This document shows positions 1-3,161 of a stretch of DNA of 5,094 bases, in pieces; positions within the stretch are counted from its first letter, which is position 1, and every line of letters starts with the position of its first letter. Both the position numbers and the translations under genes were made by a program. Where the stretch lies: the NCBI GenBank assembly GCA_009908585.1, contig JAAAOZ010000484.1, forward strand, positions 1-5,094. Direction: 5' to 3'. Below the pieces are notes generated by a model that was not told the origin of the DNA, did no database searches, and saw only the letters and a program-made list of their open reading frames with translations. Source of the stretch: Chloroflexota bacterium (GTDB taxonomy: Bacteria > Chloroflexota > Anaerolineae > B4-G1 > SLSP01).

Positions 1-360
1 GCGGTTCAAGTCAACGGCCTGACGGAGATCGCGCTGACGAAGTTGGACGTTCTCAGCGGGCTGTCCTCGCTCAAGGTGGCCGTGGCCTACGAGGGCGAGG
101 GAGAGCGCTACACGCGCTTCCCCGCCGAGTGGGGCATGGATGTGCTGGCCAACACCCACCCCATCTACGAGGAGTTGCCGGGCTGGGATGCGGACATCCG
201 CGAGGTGCGGGAGCGCGATGCGCTGCCGACGAGCGCTCGCGCCTACTTAGATCGCGTCGAAGCGCTGTTGGGCGTCCCCATCACCTTTGTCGGCGTCGGC
301 CCCGCGCGCGACGAGATGATCCTCGTGCCCTCAGAGACGCCGGAGGACGACATCGACTAA
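1..360 (+). CDS. purA: Adenylosuccinate synthetase, C-terminal part (5' end outside window)
   Basis: This is the C-terminal 119 residues of adenylosuccinate synthetase, the cytoplasmic enzyme that joins IMP and aspartate using GTP, the first committed step from IMP to AMP. The frame is open from base 1 and ends at TAA 358-360. The fragment begins AVQVNGLTEIALTKLDVLSG; the TKLD (residues 13-16) is the family's guanine-recognition motif. It continues with the usual C-terminal landmarks: a VAYEGEG segment, PIYEELPGW, a LP-x-x-A-x-x-YLDRVE helix, and a final GVGPARDEMI close to the family's usual GP-x-R ending. A short acidic tail (SETPEDDID) follows, slightly longer than in many homologues. The TTG at 43 is an internal codon, because conserved sequence continues upstream of it. 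A strong hairpin follows the stop codon. Family assignment is secure; the catalytic N-terminal P-loop region is not in the window. Confidence 0.96.
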   Translation, partial: AVQVNGLTEIALTKLDVLSGLSSLKVAVAYEGEGERYTRFPAEWGMDVLANTHPIYEELPGWDADIREVRERDALPTSARAYLDRVEALLGVPITFVGVGPARDEMILVPSETPEDDID

Positions 361-385
361 GTTGATCATCCCCAACCTAACAACC

Positions 386-413
386 GACAGGGCACGGAAA
401 TCCGTGCCCTGTT
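386..413. terminator. Strong hairpin between convergent purA and small membrane-protein gene
   Basis: An 11-bp perfect inverted repeat pairs 388-398 (CAGGGCACGGA) with 401-411 (TCCGTGCCCTG); A387-T412 and a G386-T413 wobble can extend it. The hairpin lies 27 bp after the purA stop and 33 bp past the end of the minus-strand gene, where a shared terminator of two converging genes is expected. The T tract is poor on both strands (TTCGCGTTA on the + side), so it may be a weak intrinsic terminator or an mRNA 3'-end stabilising hairpin. The structure is directly visible; the terminator role is inferred from position. Confidence 0.7.
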
Positions 414-444
414 CGCGTTACGAGAAAAAATGCGCCGCTATGTC

Positions 445-855
445 CTACGCCTGTCGAATCGAAGGCGGCGGCGGGGTTTGCAGCACCGCCGGATCGTAGG
501 TCGGCGGCGTGGGCGTGGTGACCTGCGGCTGCGATTCGAGCCACTTGGCGGTGGCGCGCGTGTTCTCTTCGATGGCGATGAAGAGCGAGATGATCGCGCC
601 GGCCGCGTACCACGTGCAGAAATTCAACAGCGTGATCAACAATCCGACCAAAAAAGCCGGTATCCCCAGTCTCATCGGCGTGATAATCCGAGGGGCAATC
701 AACCCCATATCATCAGCGCTTAGCAAGCCGCCGGTCAACGACAGCACCAACGCCCCGGTCGAGGCCAACAGCCCGAGAATCAAAACAATCCACGCGACAA
801 TCTTAAATATCGTTGAGATGACGGGCAGCAATTTGTAACGCTTTTCGATTTCCAT
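445..855 (-). CDS. Small membrane protein with proline-rich C-terminal tail, function unknown
   Basis: A 136-residue protein that I do not recognise as a named family. It starts with a short charged N-terminus (MEIEKRYK). A hydrophobic stretch covers about residues 11-43, whose core is a probable first membrane segment. A more polar loop with ADDM and RIITPMR follows, then a second long hydrophobic stretch at about 64-95 containing FCTWYAAG, which could be one long or two tightly packed segments. Next comes a conserved-looking IEENTRATAKWLE motif and a tail rich in Pro and Thr that ends in a four-proline run near the C-terminus. There is no cleavable signal peptide with an obvious cleavage site; it is probably an integral inner-membrane protein. 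The ATG at 855-853 is supported by AAGGGG (864-869 on the complement) with an 8-nt spacer. The stop is TAG at 447-445. It converges on purA and is divergent from alr. The reality of the gene is supported by the membrane pattern, ribosome binding site and lack of overlap with other genes; the function is open. Confidence 0.82.
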   Translation of the reverse strand: MEIEKRYKLLPVISTIFKIVAWIVLILGLLASTGALVLSLTGGLLSADDMGLIAPRIITPMRLGIPAFLVGLLITLLNFCTWYAAGAIISLFIAIEENTRATAKWLESQPQVTTPTPPTYDPAVLQTPPPPSIRQA

Positions 856-880
856 CTTCCTTGCCCCTTTTCTATTTTGT

Positions 881-897
881 TAAATCGACGAGATTTA
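881..897. promoter_or_regulatory. 6-bp inverted repeat upstream of the membrane-protein gene
   Basis: TAAATC at 881-886 and GATTTA at 892-897 form a perfect inverted repeat with the 5-nt spacer GACGA. It lies 26 bp upstream of the minus-strand start codon, so it falls in the likely promoter or leader of that gene. It could be a small operator or a chance repeat in AT-rich DNA; no regulator family is recognised. Confidence 0.25.
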
Positions 898-952
898 TTG
901 AAATAATGGACGACCAGACAAAATCAAGTCTATCACAGCTACGCACGAACGC

Positions 953-962
953 AACGATCGTT
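953..962. promoter_or_regulatory. 10-bp perfect palindrome in the divergent promoter region
   Basis: AACGATCGTT is a perfect palindrome, and with one extra T the symmetry reaches out to GCAACGATCGTTTGC (951-965). It is 97 bp upstream of the membrane-protein start and about 145 bp upstream of the alr start, just ahead of the candidate alr -35. That position would suit a dimeric regulator acting on either gene. This is only a sequence observation; the role is a guess. Confidence 0.25.
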
Positions 963-990
963 TGCTCTCTGTTACTACATTCGTTTCGAC

Positions 991-1018
991 TGGAAACCTC
1001 CCTAAAATGATTTATGAT
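991..1018 (+). promoter_or_regulatory. Candidate alr promoter
   Basis: TGGAAA (991-996, 4 of 6 matches to TTGACA) is followed by a 16-nt spacer and TATGAT (1013-1018, 5 of 6 matches to TATAAT). Transcription would start near 1025 and give a leader of about 80 nt containing the octamer repeats. An alternative -10, TAAAAT at 1003-1008, lacks a good -35. The -10 is good and the -35 mediocre. Confidence 0.35.
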
Positions 1019-1059
1019 GTGAGACGTTCGCACGTCAGGGGGCGACGACCTGACCATGT

Positions 1060-1091
1060 GACTATCCGACTATCTGACTGTCCAACTATTT
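1060..1091 (+). repeat. Four degenerate tandem 8-bp repeats in the alr leader
   Basis: Four adjacent 8-bp units start at 1060, 1068, 1076 and 1084, with a consensus close to GACTATCY. The first two differ at one position (GACTATCC and GACTATCT). The third has G for A at position 5 (GACTGTCC). The fourth (AACTATTT) is more diverged. All share ACT at positions 2-4 and T at position 6. The array ends three bases before the TAGGAG ribosome binding site of alr. The period of eight is not a coding period, which argues against the ORF extending upstream through it. Its role is unknown. Confidence 0.6.
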
Positions 1092-1094
1092 TCG

Positions 1095-1100
1095 TAGGAG
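1095..1100 (+). promoter_or_regulatory. alr ribosome binding site
   Basis: TAGGAG at 1095-1100 stands 5 nt before ATG 1106 and 11 nt before ATG 1112. The closer ATG is preferred, but the two differ by only two residues and the sequence cannot fully separate them. Confidence 0.65.
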
Positions 1101-1105
1101 TGGTG

Positions 1106-2290
1106 ATGTTTATGATTCCAGATGGCGTTGTAACGTGGGCCGAGATCGATTTGGACGCAATTGCGCATAATGTTCAGGTGATTAAGGCTCACGTCGGAGC
1201 AGATACGGAGATTATCGCGGCGGTGAAGGCCAACGCTTATGGTCACGGCCTGTTGCCCGTGGCCCGCACCGCCTTAGATGCCGGCGCGGGCTGGCTGGCG
1301 GTGCATCGCATTCAGGCTGGCGTGGCCCTGCGCGAGGCTGGCATCACCGCGCCGATTTTGCTGTTGGGCCACACGACCCGATCCGGCGTCGATTTGGTGC
1401 TGGCGAACGATCTCACGCCCACGGTGGTGGATCGCGAGACCGCGCAGGCGCTTTCGGCCCGCGCCGACCGGCCCATTCGCATTCACGTCAAGATCGATAC
1501 GGGGATGAGCCGCTACGGATTGGCGCTGGAGAAGACGATGGGATTTATGTACTACCTCTCCTCGCTGCCGAATCTGATCGTCGAGGGGATCTTCTCCCAC
1601 TTCGCCACCGCCGACGCCGCCGACTTGGCCCACGCGCGCGGTCAATGGCGGCGGTTCACGAAGATGATCGAAGCGCTGGAGAATGAGGGCTTCTACGTCC
1701 CGATGCCGCACGTCTGCAACAGCGCCGGCCTCGTCAATCTGCCGGAGGCGCACCTGGCGGCGGTCCGCCCTGGGCTGCTCATCTACGGGATGGCGCCCAC
1801 ACCCGCCAGCGCGCCTCATTTTCCGCTGCGCCGCGCCCTCACCCTCAAGAGCACCGTCATCCACGTGCGGAGACTCTCGCCGGGCAGCGCCATCAGCTAC
1901 GGGCGCACCTACATCACACAGGGGCCGATGGTCGCGGCGCTGGTCTCGCTGGGTTACGGCGACGGCTACCCCCGACTGATCTCAAATCGCGGCGCGGTGT
2001 TGATCCACGGCCAGCGCGCGCCGATTCGCGGGCGCATCTGCATGGATCAATTTGTGGTCGATGTGACGCATATTCCCGGCGTCCACGTGGGCGATGAGGT
2101 CGTCGCCATCGGCCGCCAGGGCGAGGGGGAACTCACGCCGGAGGAGGTCGCCGGCTGGGCGGAGACGATCAACTATGAGATCACCACGGGCCTCCTGCCG
2201 CAGGTCGTCCGGCTCTATCGACAGAACGGCTATTACCTCGCGCCCCGGGAGGGATTGGAACAATGGGCGTGCTACCTCCGGGCCGTCTGA
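1106..2290 (+). CDS. alr: Alanine racemase
   Basis: A PLP-dependent cytoplasmic enzyme that interconverts L- and D-alanine, supplying D-alanine for peptidoglycan. The 394 residues are a normal family length. The N-terminal TIM-barrel opens with TWAEIDLDAIAHNV and carries the PLP-binding lysine K41 in VKANAYGHG. KIDTGMSRYG gives K129 (the residue carbamylated in characterised homologues) and R136. NSAG and RPGLLIYG follow, with R221 at the position that contacts the PLP ring nitrogen. The C-terminal beta domain has the second catalytic base Y265 in ISYGRTY, then GYGDGYPR and the substrate-side CMDQ (M313). The numbering nearly matches the Geobacillus enzyme (K39, K129, R136, Y265). Near the C-terminus the common RVPR is QVVR here. 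The frame is open upstream to an ATG at 1007 and a TTG at 962, but that extension shows no Alr similarity and crosses the octamer repeats. The stop is TGA. All catalytic residues are present, so an active enzyme is expected. Confidence 0.97.
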   Translation: MFMIPDGVVTWAEIDLDAIAHNVQVIKAHVGADTEIIAAVKANAYGHGLLPVARTALDAGAGWLAVHRIQAGVALREAGITAPILLLGHTTRSGVDLVLANDLTPTVVDRETAQALSARADRPIRIHVKIDTGMSRYGLALEKTMGFMYYLSSLPNLIVEGIFSHFATADAADLAHARGQWRRFTKMIEALENEGFYVPMPHVCNSAGLVNLPEAHLAAVRPGLLIYGMAPTPASAPHFPLRRALTLKSTVIHVRRLSPGSAISYGRTYITQGPMVAALVSLGYGDGYPRLISNRGAVLIHGQRAPIRGRICMDQFVVDVTHIPGVHVGDEVVAIGRQGEGELTPEEVAGWAETINYEITTGLLPQVVRLYRQNGYYLAPREGLEQWACYLRAV

Positions 2291-2299
2291 CGGAAAAGA

Positions 2300-2328
2300 T
2301 TCGCAAAATTTCAAAAATGCGTTACAAT
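2300..2328 (+). promoter_or_regulatory. Candidate promoter for the HNH gene
   Basis: TTCGCA (2300-2305, 4 of 6 matches to TTGACA), a 17-nt AT-rich spacer, and TACAAT (2323-2328, 5 of 6 matches to TATAAT). This is the best sigma-70-type match in the window. It begins 9 bp after the alr stop and would give a start near 2335, hence a leader of about 210 nt before the HNH start codon. Confidence 0.42.
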
Positions 2329-2408
2329 TTAGACGGAAGCGATTTTTCTAGTTGATTTACTTCGGATTTCCCACACTTCACAGAACATTAAACGATCTGA
2401 AACATACT

Positions 2409-2425
2409 GTTAATTCGACGTTAAC
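2409..2425. promoter_or_regulatory. GTTAA-N7-TTAAC inverted repeat
   Basis: GTTAA at 2409-2413 and TTAAC at 2421-2425 are exact reverse complements around TTCGACG. An outer CTGTT (2407-2411) and AACAG (2430-2434) offer an alternative pairing. It lies just upstream of a possible -10 (TATCAT, 2436-2441), a suitable place for an operator. The arms are short and the assignment is speculative. Confidence 0.25.
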
Positions 2426-2500
2426 CCAAAACAGGTATCATATCAAGGGAGTAAAGAGACGGGACGTATGTGAGTTGTTGAGATATTGGACATGAGCCAC

Positions 2501-2518
2501 CCCACATCTTAGCGTGGG
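2501..2518 (+). other. Hairpin just upstream of the HNH gene, resembling IS200/IS605-type ends
   Basis: CCCAC (2501-2505) pairs with GTGGG (2514-2518) around an ATCTTAGC loop, followed by ACTTGATCA. The stem would be longer but for an A-C mismatch directly inside and a C-A mismatch directly outside. The pattern of a CCCCAC...TTAG...GTGGG hairpin next to a TTGAT-like sequence resembles the imperfect palindromes at the ends of IS200/IS605-type elements, as I recall them. There is no transposase or tnpB-like gene here. It could equally be a leader hairpin 12 nt before the HNH ribosome binding site. Confidence 0.35.
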
Positions 2519-2530
2519 ACTTGATCAGTC

Positions 2531-2543
2531 AGGAGGAAGGTGA
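2531..2543 (+). promoter_or_regulatory. Extended ribosome binding site of the HNH gene
   Basis: The purine-rich AGGAGGAAGGTGA can pair with the 16S 3' end in two registers. The GGTGA register (2539-2543) stands 5 nt before ATG 2549. The AGGAGG register (2531-2536) stands 3 nt before GTG 2540 and 12 nt before ATG 2549. The ATG is favoured because protein similarity also starts there and the GTG lies within the paired region. Confidence 0.6.
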
Positions 2544-2548
2544 GCGTT

Positions 2549-3070
2549 ATGGCCAGCGTTTTGTTGTTGAACGCCAGCTATGAGCCGTTGGATGTGATCA
2601 CCTGGAAGCACGCGCTGTCGTTGATGCTTCGAGAGTGCGTTGTCGCTGCGTGCGATGACGCCATCGAGATCCAGAGCGTGTCCAGGGTCTTTCCCATCCC
2701 CACAGTGCTCCGGCTGCGACGGTACGTCAACGTGCCGCGCCGCAACGCTCATTGGCATCGCGTCGGCGTCCTGAAGCGCGATCGATACACCTGCGCCTAC
2801 TGTGGTCGCCGTCCCGGCGACCGCCAGAACGGCCACATCTTGTCCAAGCAGGATTTCACCGTCGATCACATCTGGCCGGTCAGTCGGGGGGGCAAGAACA
2901 CGTGGGGCAACACCATCTGCGCCTGCGCGCGCTGCAATCAGCGCAAGGCGGATCGCACGCCGCACGAGGCCAACATGAAGCTCCGCTGGGAGCCAAAGAC
3001 GCCTCGCAGCAACTACCTCGTCGCCTCCGGCGAGATTCCCGCCGCGTGGAAAGCCTATCTGGAGATTTGA
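2549..3070 (+). CDS. Stand-alone HNH endonuclease family protein
   Basis: A 173-residue protein of the small stand-alone HNH family found in many bacteria, whose in vivo role is not established. The N-terminal domain opens with ASVLLLNASYEPLDVITWKHAL and continues through the family's FPIPTVLRLRRYVNVPRR segment at 48-65. The C-terminal zinc-type HNH fold has C82-x-x-C85 (YTCAYCG), D106-H107 (TVDHIWPVSRGG), N121 after TW, and C126-x-x-C129 followed by NQRK. It then ends in DRTPHEANMKL and a Pro-rich stretch. The four zinc cysteines and the DH pair are intact, so a metal-dependent DNA nick or cut is plausible. The loop between C85 and D106 (RRPGDRQNGHILSKQ) looks several residues longer than usual. 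There is no methylase, restriction, phage or CRISPR partner nearby, so it is not assigned to a defence system. It lies downstream of alr in the same direction and ends before a strong terminator. The GTG at 2540 would add three residues (MSV) and is less likely. Confidence 0.93.
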   Translation: MASVLLLNASYEPLDVITWKHALSLMLRECVVAACDDAIEIQSVSRVFPIPTVLRLRRYVNVPRRNAHWHRVGVLKRDRYTCAYCGRRPGDRQNGHILSKQDFTVDHIWPVSRGGKNTWGNTICACARCNQRKADRTPHEANMKLRWEPKTPRSNYLVASGEIPAAWKAYLEI

Positions 3071-3096
3071 TGTAAGACAAATAAGCGCCACGATCT

Positions 3097-3132
3097 AAAA
3101 GCTCCCAAAAACACAAGTTTTTGGGAGCTTTT
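3097..3132. terminator. Strong terminator hairpin between the convergent HNH and kinase genes
   Basis: A perfect 16-bp inverted repeat pairs 3097-3112 (AAAAGCTCCCAAAAAC) with 3117-3132, leaving a 4-nt ACAA loop. On the + strand the stem ends in TTTT and is followed by ATTTTCTTT, a good U tract for the HNH gene. On the - strand it ends in TTTT too, so it can also serve the kinase gene, which stops 29 bp away. Outer arms CGATCTA (3091-3097) and TAGATCG (3143-3149) are also reverse complements. It is a typical intrinsic, probably bidirectional terminator. Confidence 0.92.
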
Positions 3133-3161
3133 ATTTTCTTTCTAGATCGGATTCTATGCTG

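Larger units (their letters stand above)
856..1105. other. Divergent intergenic region between the membrane-protein gene and alr
   Basis: This 250-bp gap carries the 5' ends of two divergent genes and is visibly richer in A and T than its flanks at 870-910 and 1000-1020. It holds a 6-bp inverted repeat (881-897), a 10-bp palindrome (953-962), a candidate alr promoter (991-1018), a weak GACGT-TCGC-ACGTC hairpin (1023-1036) and an octamer repeat array (1060-1091), described separately where useful. For the minus-strand gene the best promoter match I find is TTGATT (complement of 922-927) followed after 16 nt by TATTTC, which is too weak to call. No open frame here looks like a gene. Confidence 0.6.
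2291..2548 (+). other. Intergenic region between alr and the HNH gene
   Basis: These 258 bp have no supportable gene; the longest ATG frames are about a dozen codons. The first half is AT-rich with a candidate promoter (2300-2328). The middle has a GTTAA/TTAAC inverted repeat (2409-2425) and a TATCAT (2436-2441) that could be another -10, though its -35 is poor. The last part has a 5-bp-stem hairpin (2501-2518) followed by a strong purine-rich ribosome binding site. I found no convincing terminator for alr, so readthrough into the HNH gene is possible. Confidence 0.6.

Noticed and set aside
1023..1036. GACGT-TCGC-ACGTC hairpin in the alr leader
   Set aside because: A 5-bp stem with a 4-nt loop is too small to claim as a regulatory structure without conservation.
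962..1105. N-terminal extension of alr from TTG 962 or ATG 1007
   Set aside because: The added residues are not Alr-like, the stretch covers the candidate promoter and octamer repeats, and the ribosome binding site at 1095-1100 fits ATG 1106.
1274..1864. 196-codon open frame on the minus strand inside alr
   Set aside because: It is antisense to conserved alanine racemase sequence, and its Arg/Gly/His-rich composition is typical of a shadow frame.
2302..2321. Possible terminator after alr (CGCA...TGCG)
   Set aside because: The stem is only 4 bp with a 12-nt loop and no following T tract.
2540..2548. GTG 2540 as the HNH start
   Set aside because: It would leave only 3 nt to AGGAGG and overlaps the GGTGA pairing region; ATG 2549 has better spacing and begins at the family's conserved N-terminus. 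The difference is only three residues.
2549..3070. HNH protein as part of a restriction, homing, CRISPR or toxin-antitoxin system
   Set aside because: No methylase, intron, repeat array, immunity gene or other partner is found within the window; both neighbours are ordinary chromosomal genes.
2525..3091. 188-codon open frame on the minus strand covering the whole HNH gene
   Set aside because: It lies fully opposite a gene with clear HNH motifs, its product is low-complexity Ala/Arg/Val-rich with no recognisable domain, and such antisense frames are common in GC-rich DNA.
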